DNA of 64,000 nucleotides from Taudactylus pleione (GCA_031769625.1 JAUIMM010001591.1:1303001-1367000); one strand, 5' to 3'. Shown: positions 37,985 through 49,912, counted from the first letter of the stretch. A program made the numbers and translations. The notes: generated from the sequence alone by a model not told the origin.

Positions 37985-38530
37985 CTTACACACAATAGCA
38001 CAGGGGGTAACTCTGTCCTGTGCCCCTTCTAGCCAATCATACTATCTCACATTATATATATATATACACACACATCTTACAATTCAAAGATACTACCATT
38101 ATTTCCTCGTCACCACAACAGGTGTCTTTCCTAAAGCACAATCTGAGTTACTGTAGTATATACGGTCGCGCAAAAGGTAAATATGACTCAAATTTCAGTT
38201 GCATTCGTCCTGTCACATATCTATGACTAAAACCAGTTTTTGGCTTATTCACAATCTTAACACAACTACTGTCTTTTGTGCAGAGCTGCTGGGACGCGTT
38301 ACACTACGACACACAGGAGAGACCCCCCAGCTCACCCATTATCCTATCACTTCCTATGTGAGGGCGTCTAAAGAGCGATTTGCCCCCCAATGTCAGTACC
38401 TTTTATATACCTTATAAGTGCATAGTCTGTACATTCCAACATGTCTCCCCAATTCCACAACATTGTCCTTTAAAGATGGCGGCACAGCGCGAGGGTTAAC
38501 CCCTTCAGTGCCGGGGGAGCGGGAGCTCCG
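37982..38530. mobile_element. Second fragment of the LTR-sized dispersed repeat
   Basis: This is similar to the right two-thirds of the 5148-6580 element. Both have TTACACACAA...CACAGGGGG, a CCTGTGC(T/C)CCTTC block, TAGCCAATCAT or a near match, and an end with ATGGCGGCACAGC followed by GGTTAACCCCTTCAGTGC. The copy is shortened and diverged and carries its own TA-rich tracts (38053-38069). The left part is missing beside the microsatellite and Tc1 copy 1. No coding frame. Confidence 0.65.
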
Positions 38531-39164
38531 GCCACAGGTACTGTTAGTAACGTTTTCTCTCCTTTGCTTGTGTCCTGTGTGAGATTCTGCGGAACTTGTG
38601 GCGCCAAATACATAAAGGATAATAATAATAAAAAAAGCCGCCATCCTACCCAGTTCCACTCATCCAGACGCAACACAATCACCCAAAGATGCTATGCTCT
38701 AAATTACAGCAACACGCGCTTTGCCAATCTGGCGCAACATCCGATACAGGAAATCCTGCGCGCACAGGGAGATAAATGGCGACACAGCAATCACAGCCTC
38801 AGCAGATGTATCTTTATCTTCTACGTGCCACGGAACGTTATATATACGCTATATATATATATTAGATATATACTGTATATATATATGATCGTGTCTGACA
38901 TTAGGGTCCCAGATGTCTCCTGCCGGATGCACCGCGGAGGGAACGCTCTCTCGTGTGTAATTACAGACGTAGTGTTTCACCATGTAATTTGCAGATCACC
39001 AGCCTATTTATACATACATCCCTCTCTAATTATATAAGGACATAAGTCATTTATGTGTTCATCCTTTTTAGATCCAGTCAGAAAAAGCCCAGAGAACTCT
39101 CCCAGAGGACCAGACATATTTATGTAAAGCTCTGCACAATATAACTGCAGCTGTCTTCTCAGAT
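38531..39164. other. Spacer with AT-rich microsatellite, no gene seen
   Basis: Single-copy sequence of about 630 bases. It holds a short AAT run near 38621 and a TA-rich tract at 38838-38888. Short open frames are present on both strands but nothing recognisable is encoded. Confidence 0.5.
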
Positions 39165-39820
39165 GAGACGTCCGATACCTGCAGCCTAAACCCCTCAGGG
39201 AGACGTCCGATACCTGCAGCCTAAACCCCTCAGGGAGACGTCCGATACCTGCCGCCTAAACCCCTCAGATGAGACGTCCGATACCTGCAGCCTAAACCCC
39301 TCAGGGAGACGTCCGATACCTGCAGCCTAAACCCCTCAGGGAGACGTCAGATACCTGCAGCCTAAACCCCTCAGGCAGACGTCCGATACCTGCAGCCTAA
39401 ACCCCTCAGGGAGACGTCCGATACCTGCAGCCTAAACCCCTCAGGGAGACGTCCGATACCTGCAGCCTAAACCCCTCAGGGAGACGTCCGATACCTGCAG
39501 CCTAAACCCCTCAGGGAGACGTCCGATACCTGCAGCCTAAACCCCTCAGGGAGACGTCCGATACCTGCCGCCTAAACCCCTCAGGGAGACGTCCGATACC
39601 TGCCGCCTAAACCCCTCAGGGAGACGTCCGATACCTGCCGCCTAAACCCCTCAGGGAGACGTCCGATACCTGCCGCCTAAACCCCTCAGGGAGACGTCCG
39701 ATACCTGCCGCCTAAACCCCTCAGGGAGACGTCCGATACCTGCCCCCTACACCCCTCAGGGAGACGTCCGATACCTGCCCCCTAAACCCCTCAGGGAGAC
39801 GTCCGATACCTGCCGCCTAA
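39165..39820. repeat. 35-bp minisatellite with CCTAAACCCC core, about 19 units
   Basis: The unit holds GAGACGTCCGATACCTGC followed by AGCCTAAACCCCTCAGG. The 5' half of the array mostly has CTGCAGCC. The 3' half has CTGCCGCC, and two late units have CTGCCCCC. The variants spread as blocks, so amplification was directional. The CCTAAACCC core resembles a telomeric C-strand motif. The array ends with no spacer against the G-rich array at 39821. Confidence 0.95.
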
Positions 39821-40706
39821 AGGCACCGGGGAAGGAGGGTTAGGGTCAGGCACCGGGGAGGGAGGGTTAGGGTCAGGCACCGGGAGAGGGAGGGTTAGGG
39901 TCAGGCACCGGGAGAGGGAGGGTTAGGGTCAGGCACCAGGGAGGGAGGGTTAGGGTCAGGCACCAGGGAGGGAGGGTTAGGGTCAGGCACCAGGGAGGGA
40001 GGGTTAGGGTCAGGCACCGGGGGAGGGAGGGTTAGGGTCAGGCACCGGGGGAGGGAGGGTTAGGGTCAGGCACCGGGGGAGGGAGGGTTAGGGTCAGGCA
40101 CCGGGGGAGGGAGGGTTAAGGTTAGGGTCAGGCACCGGGGAGGGGGGGTTAGGGTCAGGCACCGGGGGAGGGAGGGTTAAGGTTAGGGTCAGGCACCGGG
40201 GGAGGGAGGGTTAGGGTCAGGCACCGGGGAGGGAGGGTTAGGGTCAGGCACCGGGAGAGGGAGGGTTAGGGTCAGGCACCGGGAGAGGGAGGGTTAGGGT
40301 CAGGCTGAGGGTGAGGGAGGGTTAGGGTAGGCTGAGGGGGAGGGAGGGTTAGGGTAGGCTGAGGGGGAGGGAGGGTTAGGGTCAGGCACCGGGGGAGGGA
40401 GGGTTAGGGTCAGGCACCGGGGGAGGGAGGGTTAGGGTCAGGCACCGGGGGAGGGAGGGTTAGGGTCAGGCACCGGGGGAGGGAGGGTTAGGGTCAGGCA
40501 CCGGGGGAGGGAGGGTTAGGGTCAGGCACCGGGGGAGGGAGGGTTAGGGTCAGGCACCGGGGGAGGGAGGGTTAGGGTCAGGCACCGGGGGAGGGAGGGT
40601 TAGGGTCAGGCACCGGGGGAGGGAGGGTTAGGGTCAGGCACCGGGGGAGGGAGGGTTAGGGTCAGGCACCGGGGGAGGGAGGGTTAGGGTAGGCTGAGGG
40701 GGATGG
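39821..40706. repeat. 28-bp G-rich minisatellite with GGGTTAGGG cores, about 31 units
   Basis: Each unit carries GAGGGAGGGTTAGGGTCAGG followed by CACCGGGG. Every unit has GGGTTAGGG plus several more G runs on the + strand, so G-quadruplex potential is high. Variants include CACCAGGGAGG units (39935-40010), GGTTAAGGTTAGGG units (near 40113 and 40175) and GGCTGAGGGGG units (40305-40370, 40691). This is not a canonical telomere repeat. It is an interstitial minisatellite that contains the motif. Confidence 0.95.
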
Positions 40707-40709
40707 TTA

Positions 40710-41150
40710 CAACACTGGACCCGATTCAGACCTGCTCGCATGTAGCCTGTCGATGTTTGCAATGTGCGATCAGGAAGCGTTCGCACCCTGTACACAGGAC
40801 GAGCCGTTTGTGGGTGGTGAAATTGGATGGTCGATGGTAATGGGGTTGTGGTGGTGCGAACGCAGGCATATCGGTACGCCGTTTCAGGGGCGTGCATAAA
40901 TAAGGTACAGCGTCAGCGTGCACGTCACATGGCTGATTTACACACTGAAGCACTCGCAGTCCTTGCGGTAGGTCAGCCACAAGTGCTACGTATGGGTCCG
41001 ATGTTACTCGATGTTACCGATTGTTTAATACTCTTCCTGGAGATGACGTGTTACTAAGGGAAAGTGGGCGTCTTATGTCAGGCTGGTGGGCGTCTAAATA
41101 CACACCGCAATCGCATGGCAAGACATAGTAGGGGTGCTAATGTCTTGCTA
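40710..41150. mobile_element. Diverged relative of the 50536 MITE family
   Basis: The left side has GATTCAGACCTGCTCGCATG. The interior has GCGAACGCAGGC, then GTGCATAAATAAGGTACAGC and GTGCACGTCA. These line up in order with the element at 50536-51132 (ATTCAGAGCC, GAACGCAGGCGTGC, GTGCATAATTAATACAGCAG, GCCCACGTCA). It is a diverged and probably truncated MITE of the same group. The right end and target duplication cannot be fixed. Its 76-87-codon frames are incidental. Confidence 0.55.
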
Positions 41151-41187
41151 GCGTTCACGGGATATGCATACTTTGGCAGCTGACGTG

Positions 41188-41687
41188 ATGTGTGACTGGT
41201 AAGTGGGCGTGTACGGGGAATGTGTGACTGGTAAGTGGACGTGTACGGGGATGTGTGACTGGTAAGTGGGCGTGTACGGGGATGTGTGACTGGTAAGTGG
41301 GCGTGTACGGGGATGTGTGACTGGTAAGTGGGCGTGTACAGGGAAGTGTGACTGGTAAGAGGGCGTGTACGGGGAAGTGTGACTGGTAAGTGGGCGTGTA
41401 CGGGGATGTGTGACTGGTAAGTGGGCGTGTACGGGGATGTGTGACTCGTAAGTGGGCGTGTACGGGGATGTGTGACTGGTAAGTGCCGTGTACGGTGAAT
41501 GTGTGACTGGTAAGTGGGCGTGTACGGGGATGTGTGACTGGTAAGTGGGCGTGTACGGGGATGTGTGACTGGTAAGTGGGCGTGTACGGGGATGTGTGAC
41601 TGGTAAGTGGGCGTGTACGGGGATGTGTGACTGGTAAGTGGGCGTGTACGGGGATGTGTGACTGGTAAGTGGGCGTGTACGGGGATG
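41188..41687. repeat. 31-bp minisatellite, about 16 units
   Basis: The unit contains TGTGTGACTGGTAAGTGGGC followed by GTGTACGGGGA. The + strand carries GGTAAGT, a strong splice-donor-like string, in nearly every unit. Variants are GGAAG (near 41341 and 41373), one shortened unit (AAGTGCCGTG, 41481) and GACTCGTAAG (41443). It runs directly into the 25-bp array. Confidence 0.95.
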
Positions 41688-43776
41688 ATCATAGGCATAC
41701 AGCACCCAGCAGATCACAGGCATACAGCACCCAGCAGATCACACGCACACAGCACCCAGCAGATCCCAGGCACCCAGCAGATCACACGCACACAGCACCC
41801 AGCAGATCACAGGCATACAGCACCCAGCAGATCACACGCACACAGCACACAGCAGATCACACGCACACAGCACCCAGCAGATCACAGGCATACAGCACCC
41901 AGCAGATCACACGCACACAGCACCCAGCAGATCACAGACATACAGCACCCAGCAGATCACAGGCATACAGCACCCAGCAGATCACAGGCACACAGCACCC
42001 AGCAGATCACACGCACACAGCACCCAGCAGATCACACGCACACAGCACCCAGCAGATCACAGACATACAGCACCCAGCAGATCACAGGCACACAGCACCC
42101 AGCCGATCACAGGCACACAGCACCCAGCAGATCACAGGCACACAGCACCCAGCAGATCACAGGCATACAGCACCCAGCAGATCACAGGCACACAGCACCC
42201 AGCAGATCACAGGCATACAGCACCCAGCAGATCACAGGCACACAGCACCCAGCAGATCACAGGCACACAGCACCCAGCAGATCACACGCACACAGCACCC
42301 AGCAGATCACACGCACACAGCACCCAGCAGATCACACGCACACAGCACCCAGCAGATCACAGACATACAGCACCCAGCAGATCACAGGCATACAGCACCC
42401 AGCAGATCACAGGCACACAGCACCCAGCAGATCACAGGCATACAGCACCCAGCAGATCACAGGCACACAGCACCCAGCAGATCACAGGCACACAGCACCC
42501 AGCAGATCACAGGCACACAGCACCCAGCAGATCACAGGCACACAGCACCCAGCAGATCACAGGCACACAGCACCCAGCAGATCACAGGCATACAGCAGAT
42601 CACAGGCACACAGCACCCAGCAGATCACAGGCACACAGCACCCAGCAGATCACAGGCATACAGCACCCAGCAGATCACAGGCATACAGCAGATCACAGGC
42701 ACACAGCACCGAGCAGATCACAGGCATACAGCAGATCACACGCACCCAGCAGATCACAGGCACACAGCACCCAGCAGATCACACTCACACAGCACCCAGC
42801 AGATCACACGCATACAGCAGATCACAGGCACACAGCACCCAGCAGATCACAGGCACACAGCACCCAGCAGATCACAGGCATACAGCACCCAGCAGATCAC
42901 AGGCACACAGCACCCAGCAGATCACACGCACACAGCAGATCACACGCACCCAGCAGATCACAGGCATACAGCACCCAGCAGATCACAGGCACACAGCACC
43001 CAGCAGATCACAGGCATACAGCACCCAGCAGATCACACAGCACCCAGCAGATCACAGGCATACAGCACCCAGCAGATCACAGGCACACAGCACCCAGCAG
43101 ATCACAGGCACACAGCACCCAGCAGATCACAGGCACACAGCACCCAGCAGATCACAGGCACACAGCACCCAGCAGATCACAGGCACACAGCACCCAGCAG
43201 ATCACAGGCACACAGCAGATCACAGGCACACAGCACCCAGCAGATCACAGGCACACAGCACCCAGCAGATCACAGGCACACAGCACCCAGCAGATCACAG
43301 GCACACAGCACCCAGCAGATAACACAGCACCCAGCAGATCACAGGCACACAGCACCCAGCAGATCACAGGCATACAGCACCCAGCAGATCACAGGCATAA
43401 CAGCACCCAGCAGATCACAGGCACACAGCACCCAGCAGATCACAGGCATACAGCACCCAGCAGATCACAGGCATACAGCACCCAGCAGATCACACAGCAC
43501 CCAGCAGATCACAGGCACACAGCACCCAGCAGATCACAGGCACACAGCAGATCACAGGCACACAGCACCCAGCAGATCACAGGCACACAGCACCCAGCAG
43601 ATCACAGGCACACAGCACCCAGCAGATCACAGGCACACAGCACCCAGCAGATCACAGGCACACAGCACCCAGCAGATCACAGGCACACAGCACCCAGCAG
43701 ATCACAGGCACACAGCACCCAGCAGATCACAGGCATACAGCACCCAGCAGATCACACGCATACAGCACCCGGCAGA
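41688..43776. repeat. 25-bp minisatellite, about 83 units
   Basis: The unit core is CAGCACCCAGCAGATCACAG followed by GCACA or GCATA. Units differ mainly by GGCACA, GGCATA, CGCACA and GACATA at one site. Some units are shortened by loss of CACCCAG (for example near 42590, 42683 and 43210). No stops occur in the unit and 25 is not a multiple of three, so open frames of up to 723 codons appear. They are repeat artefacts. Confidence 0.97.
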
Positions 43777-45004
43777 ACTTGCTCACTATAATCTGCTGAG
43801 TGAAAAAGCCGTAAAGTTCTGGGAGAGAGAAAATGTTTGATGGTCACATGACCGCGGCCTGTCTACTACTTACCTCAGTGTGGTCAACCAAGATAATAAG
43901 CACCGTATGAGAAGTCAGCATACCACGCTGCACTCTTATCCCAGGTCCTACTGGTGCCAGGTACAGAAAGCAGCAGCAGATACTGGAACAGTTTATTATA
44001 ATGCAGCTGGTGTAGGTGTGACTGGGTGACCTCGCTCTGCCAGACCATCACAGATTTATGACACTGACAGAATAAAGGGTGGCTCCTACACTGGCACCTG
44101 GAACCACCTACTTCTGGGTATGTGTGGACGCGCTGCTGCGACACCTCCTGGGTAGTGTTGGCCAATTCCCACTGGTCCCTCACTATTGACCAGTCTGCAC
44201 GGTAGCTGGCAGAGGGTTTGATCTTGGAGACACAGAGCTCAATCCAGGTCAGCCGGAGAACGGAACAGCATTTGGCGCTATTCTGGTAGTAACAGGGTAC
44301 AAGCAGATAGAGGCGCCTTATCGGAAGAAGATTCCACTTGCTGAAGGTGCTTGGGGTAATCATAGAAAATCCTTCTTGCTGTTCCAGAGGCTGTACATTC
44401 GGGGCTCGCAGGCCATATATTTATCCAGTTTTTCCTCTCAATACCACAGGAGATAAGCGCGCCCAGCGTCCCTTAACCAATCAAGCTAAGTGCATGCACA
44501 CATTTAACATAGTCCCTAATGGAGAGTGGGGAGTGGTCACTGCTGTGCCTGAGACCACCTGGACAGTTACCCCAGCTGCCGTCAGTCTGAGGGGTACGTT
44601 CCCTCCAAGACTTACAGCTAGGATTCTGCTGGGGGACCTGATCACCTCTACTGGCTGAATTGGGCTAAAGGGGCAGGGAGAGAAGATCCCCAGACAGCAG
44701 CCTCCTGACCACAGAGTGTGAGAACTTCGGAGCTCCAGTACAAGCATTAGCTCTCCCTGCCTCCCCTCAGGCCGTTCTGCTGCAGGAGGACCACATTTCT
44801 CTACTGCCTAATTCTCATAAATAAGCTTGAAAAAGTCCATAGGTTTGGACTAAACACATTGCTGCCCTAAAGAACTACTCCCGTGTCCTACCAAATGGGA
44901 GGAGGCACATTAATATTACTAGCGGGATCAAGAGATCAGTTACCGCTATTAACGCCGCCTCGTTATTACAGCCAGCAGGTCCTATTGTGCCATTTAATCA
45001 CAGA
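43777..45004. mobile_element. Non-coding region holding a third fragment of the LTR-sized repeat
   Basis: The stretch from about 44055 to 44480 matches 5300-5780 in order: GGCACCTGG versus CTGGTGCCG, ACACCTCCTG, GTGTTGGC, GTCTGCACGGTAGC, CTTGGAGACAC, GGAGAACGGAA, GCGCTATTCTG versus GCGCAATTCTG, and later CCAATCA. It is the most diverged of the three copies. The rest of the region is single-copy to the eye, and no gene is supported. It ends where the left repeat of Tc1 copy 2 begins. Confidence 0.55.
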
Positions 45005-46592
45005 TAGACGCGTTCACTTATTCCACATTTTGTTATGTTACAGCCTTATTCCAAAATGGAACAAATTCATTTTTGTCCTCAAAATTCTACACACAATACC
45101 CCATAATGACAACTTGTAAAAAGGTTATTTGAGATTTTTGCAAATTTTATTAAATAAAAACTAAAAAATCACATGTACATAAGTATTCACAGCCTTTGCC
45201 ATGAAGCTCAAAATTGAGCTCAGGTGCATCCTGTTTCCACTGATCATCCTTGAGATGTTCCTACTGCTTAATTGGAGTCCAGCTGTGGTAAATTCAGTTG
45301 ATTGGACATGATTTTGAAAGTCATACACCTGTCTATAAAAGGTCCCACACTTGACAGTGCATGAGCACAAACCAAGCATGACGTCCAAGTAATTGTCTGT
45401 AGACCTCCAGGACAGGATTGTCTCGGGGCACAAATCTGGGGAAGGGTACAGAAATATATCTGCTGCTTTGAAGGTCGAAATGAGCATAGTGGCCTCCATC
45501 ATCCGTAAATGGAAGAAGTTCGGAACCACCAGGACTCTTCCTAGTGTTGGCCGGCCGTCTAAACTGAGCGATCAGGGGAGAAGGGCCCTAGTCAGGGAGG
45601 TGACCAAGAACCCAATGGTCACTCTGTCAGAGCTACAGCATTCCTCTGTGGAGAGAGGAGAACCTTCCAGAAGAACAACCATCTCTGCAGCAATCCACCA
45701 ATCAGGCCTGAATGGTAGAGTGGCCAGACGAAAGCCACTCCTTAGTAAAAAGCACATGGCAGCCCACCTGGAGTTTGCCAAAATGCACCTTAAGGACTCT
45801 CAGACCACGATGAGACAAAGATTGAACTCTTTGGCGTGAATGCCAGGCGTTATGTTTGGAGAAAACCAGGCACCGCTCATCACCAGGCCAATACCATCCC
45901 TACAGTGAAGCATGGTGGTGGCAGCATCATACTGTGGGGATGTTTTTCAGCGGCAGGAACTGGGAGACTAGTCAGGATAGAGGGAAAGATGAATGCAGCA
46001 ATGTACAGAGGCTTCCTGGATGAAAACCAGCTCCAGAGCGCTCTTGACCTCAGACTGGGGCGACGGTTCATCTTTCAGCAGGACAACGACCCTAAGCACA
46101 CAGCCCAGATATCACAGGAGTGGCTTCAGGACAACTCTGTGAATGTCCTTGAGTGGCCCAGCCAGAGCCCAGACTTGAATCCGATTGAACATCTCTGGAG
46201 AGATCTGAAAATGGCTGTGCACCGACGCTTCCCATCCAACCTGATGGAGCTTGAGAGGTGCTGCAAAGATGAATGGGCGAAACTGCCCAAAGATAGGTGT
46301 GCCAAGCTAGTGGCATCATATTCAAAAAGACTTGAGGCTGTAATTGCTGCCAAAGGTGCATCAACAAAGTATTGAGCAAAGGCTGTGACTACTTATGTAC
46401 ATGTCATTTCTTAGTTTGTTTTTTTAATTGAATTTGCAAAAAAATCAAAAATACTTTGTACACGTTGTCATTATGGGGTATTGTGTGCAGAATTTTGAGG
46501 ACAAAAATGAATTTATTCCATTTTGGAATAAGGCTGTAACATAACAAAATGTGGAAAAAGTGAAGCGCTGTGAATACTTTCCAGATGCACTG
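45005..46592 (+). mobile_element. Tc1/mariner element copy 2, left tip degraded
   Basis: The right end is intact, reading CTTTCCAGATGCACTG up to 46592 and followed by TA. The left inverted repeat is recognisable from about 45005 (TTCCACATTTTGTTATGTTA) to about 45199, but its outer 25-40 bases are diverged or lost. The inverted repeats are about 200 bp and share CCCCATAATGACAA or its complement. The transposase is in the same orientation. It belongs to a different Tc1 family from copy 1: the tips and the protein both differ. The right flank is the first unit of a 40-bp array, and the left flank is not array. Confidence 0.92.
45378..46375 (+). pseudogene. Tc1-like transposase, nonsense plus deletion (copy 2)
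   Basis: A DD34E transposase relic. The ATG at 45378 is followed four codons later by an in-frame TAA (45390-45392). The body then reads VDLQDRIV, a helix-turn-helix with ISAALKV and VASIIRKWKKFG, a GRPSKLS linker, and a second DNA-binding half ending [12 protein letters not shown]. Near 45808 a deletion shifts the frame. Compared with what I know of this family, about seven residues before the first catalytic motif are missing, although DETKIELFG itself remains. Downstream are QQDNDPKHT and SPDLNPIEH with 34 residues between aspartate and glutamate, and the end is GASTKY plus TGA. At least two independent lesions make it dead. Confidence 0.93.
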
Positions 46593-49500
46593 TATATCTA
46601 CATCATTACCGTACACTGCCACCGGCTGTATTATATCTACATCATTACCCGTACACTGCCACCGGCTGTATTATATCTACATCATTACCCGTACACTGCC
46701 ACCAGCTGTATTATATCTACATCATTACCGGTACACTACCACCGGCTGTATTATATCTACATCATTACCCGTACACTGCCACCGGCTGTATTTTATCTAC
46801 ATCATTACCGGTACACTGCCACCGGCTGTATTATATCTACATCATTACCGTACACTGCCACCGGCTGTATTATATCTACATCATTACCGGTACACTGCCA
46901 CCGGCTGTATTAGATCTACATCATTACCCGTACACTGCCACCGGCTGTATTTTATCTACATCATTATCCGTACACTACCAGCGGCTGTATTATATCTACA
47001 TCATTACCCGTACACTACCACCGGCTGTATTATATCTACATCATTACCCGTACACTACCACCGGCTGTATTATATCTACATCATTACCCGTACACTACCA
47101 GCGGCTGTATTATATCTACATCATTACCCGTACACTACCAGCGGCTGTATTATATCTACATCATTACCCGTACACTACCAGCGGCTGTATTATATCTACA
47201 TAATTACCCGTACACTACCACCGGCTGTATTATATCTACATCATTACCCGTACACTGCCACCGGCTGTATTATATCTACATCATTACCCGTACACTGCCA
47301 CCGGCTGTATTATATCTACATCATTACCGGTACACTGCCAGCGGCTGTATTATATCTACATCATTACCCGTACACTGCCACCGGCTGTATTATATCTACA
47401 TCATTACAGTACACTACCAGCGGCTGTATTATATCTACATCATTACCCGTACACTACCACCGGCTGTATTATATCTACATCATTACCCGTACACTGCCAC
47501 CGGCTGTATTATATCTACATCATTACCCGTACACTGCCACCGGCTGTATTATATCTACATCATTACAGTACACTACCAGCGGCTGTATTATATCTACATC
47601 ATTACCCGTACACTGCCACCGGCTGTATTATATCTACATCATTACCCGTACACTGCCACCGGCTGTATTATATCTACATCGTTACCCGTACACTGCCACC
47701 GGCTGTATAATATCCACATCATTACCCATACACTACCACCGGCTGTATTATATCTACATCGTTACCCGTACACTGCCACCGGCTGTATTATATCTACATC
47801 GTTACCCGTACACTGCCACCGGCTGTATTATATCTACATCGTTACCCGGACACTGCCACCGGCTGTATTATATCTACATCGTTACCCATACACTGCCACC
47901 GGCTGTATTATATCTACATCGTTACCCGTACACTGCCACCGGCTGTATTATATCTACATCGTTACCCATACACTGCCACCGGCTGTATTATATCTACATC
48001 GTTACCCGTACACTGCCACCGGCTGTATTATATCTACATCATTACCCGTACACTACCACCGACTGTATTATATCTACATCATTACCGGTACACTACCACC
48101 GGCTGTATTATATCTACATCATTACCCGTACACTACCACCGACTGTATTATATCTACATCATTACCCGTACACTACCAGCGGCTGTATTATATCTACATC
48201 ATTACCCGTACACTGCCACCGGCTGTATTATATCTACATCATTACCCGTACACTGCCACCGGCTGTATTATATCTACATCATTAACCGTACACTGCCACC
48301 GGCTGTATTATATCTACATCATTACCCGTACACTGCCACCGGCTGTATTATATCTACATCATTACCCGTACACTGCCACCGGCTGTATTATATCTACATC
48401 ATTACCCGTACACTGCCACCGGCTGTATTATATCTACATCATTACCCGTACACTGCCACCGGCTGTATTATATCTACATCATTACCCGTACACTGCCACC
48501 GGCTGTATTATATCTACATCATTACCTGTACACTACCAGCGGCTGTATTATATCTACACCATTACCTGTACACTACCACCGGCTGTATTATATCTACATC
48601 ATTACCCGTACACTACCACCGGCTGTATTATATCTACATCATTACCCGTACACTGCCACCAGCTGTATTATATATACATCATTACCCGTACACTACCAGC
48701 GGCTGTATTATATCTACATCATTACCGGTACACTGCCAGCGGCTGTATTATATCTACATCATTACCCGTACACTACCACCGGCTGTATTATATCTACATC
48801 ATTACCCGTACACTACCACCGGCTGTATTATATCTACATCATTACACGTACACTGCCACCGGCTGTATTATATCTACATCATTACCCGTACACTGCCACC
48901 GGCTGTATTATATCTACATCATTACCCGTACACTGACACCAGCTGTATTATATCTACATCATTACCCGTACACTGCCACCGGCTGTATTATATCTACATC
49001 ATTACCCGTACACTGCCACCGGCTGTATTATATCTACATCATTACCCGTACACTGCCACCGGCTGTATTTTATCTACATCATTACCGGTACACTGCCACC
49101 AGCTGTATTATATCTACACCATTACCCGTACACTGCCACCGGCTGTATTATATCTACATCATTACCTGTACACTACCACCGGCTGTATTATATCTACATC
49201 ATTACCCGTACACTGCCACCGGCTGTATTATATCTACATCATTACCCGTACACTGCCACCGGCTGTATTTTATCTACATCATTACCGGTACACTGCCACC
49301 AGCTGTATTATATCTACACCATTACCCGTACACTGCCACCGGCTGTATTATATCTACATCATTACCTGTACACTACCACCGGCTGTATTATATCTACATC
49401 ATTACCCGTACACTACCAGCGGCTGTATTATATCTACATCATTACCCATACACTGACACCAGCTGTATTATATCTACACCATTACCCGTACACTACCAGC

Positions 49501-49912
49501 GGCTGTATAATATCTACATCGTTACCCGTACACTACCACCGGCTGTATAATATCTACATCGTTACCCGTACACTGCCACCGGCTGTATCATATCTACATC
49601 ATTACCCGTACACTACCACCGGCTGTATAATATCTACACCATTACCCGTACCCTGACACCAGCTGTATTATATCTACATCATTACCCGTACACTGCCACC
49701 GGCTGTATAATATCTACATCGTTACCCGTACACTACCACCGGCTGTATAATATCTACATCGTTACCCGTACACTGCCACCGGCTGTATCATATCTACATC
49801 ATTACCCGTACACTACCACCGGCTGTATTATATCTACATCATTACCTGTACACTACCACCGGCTGTATTATATCTACATCATTACCTGTACACTACCACC
49901 GACTGTATTATA
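46593..49912. repeat. Second 40-bp satellite, about 83 units
   Basis: The unit contains GGCTGTATTATATCTACATC followed by ATTACCCGTACACTGCCACC. It is unrelated to the 40-bp array at 4347. Diagnostic variants are ACTACCAGCGG, ACTACCACCGG, CATCGTTACCC (clustered at 47680-48005 and 49520-49770), ATTACAGTACACT (47405, 47563) and TATTTTATC. The first unit begins directly at the TA beside Tc1 copy 2. Open frames of up to 571 codons result from a stop-free unit. Confidence 0.97.

Noticed and set aside
39821..40706. Genuine telomere or interstitial (TTAGGG)n tract
   Set aside because: TTAGGG occurs once per 28-bp unit, not in uninterrupted tandem, so it is not a telomere repeat tract.
41188..41687. 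GGTAAGT splice-donor-like string in every 31-bp unit
   Set aside because: A 7-base match repeated by tandem duplication, with no exon upstream.
41658..43840. Open frames of 554 and 723 codons rich in HPADHRHTAPSRSQ
   Set aside because: Read-through of the 25-bp minisatellite in two frames at once. No domain and no independent start or splice evidence.
46570..48285. 571-codon open frame across 46.6-48.3 kb
   Set aside because: Product of the 40-bp satellite; it begins inside the Tc1 inverted repeat and ends at a random unit variant.
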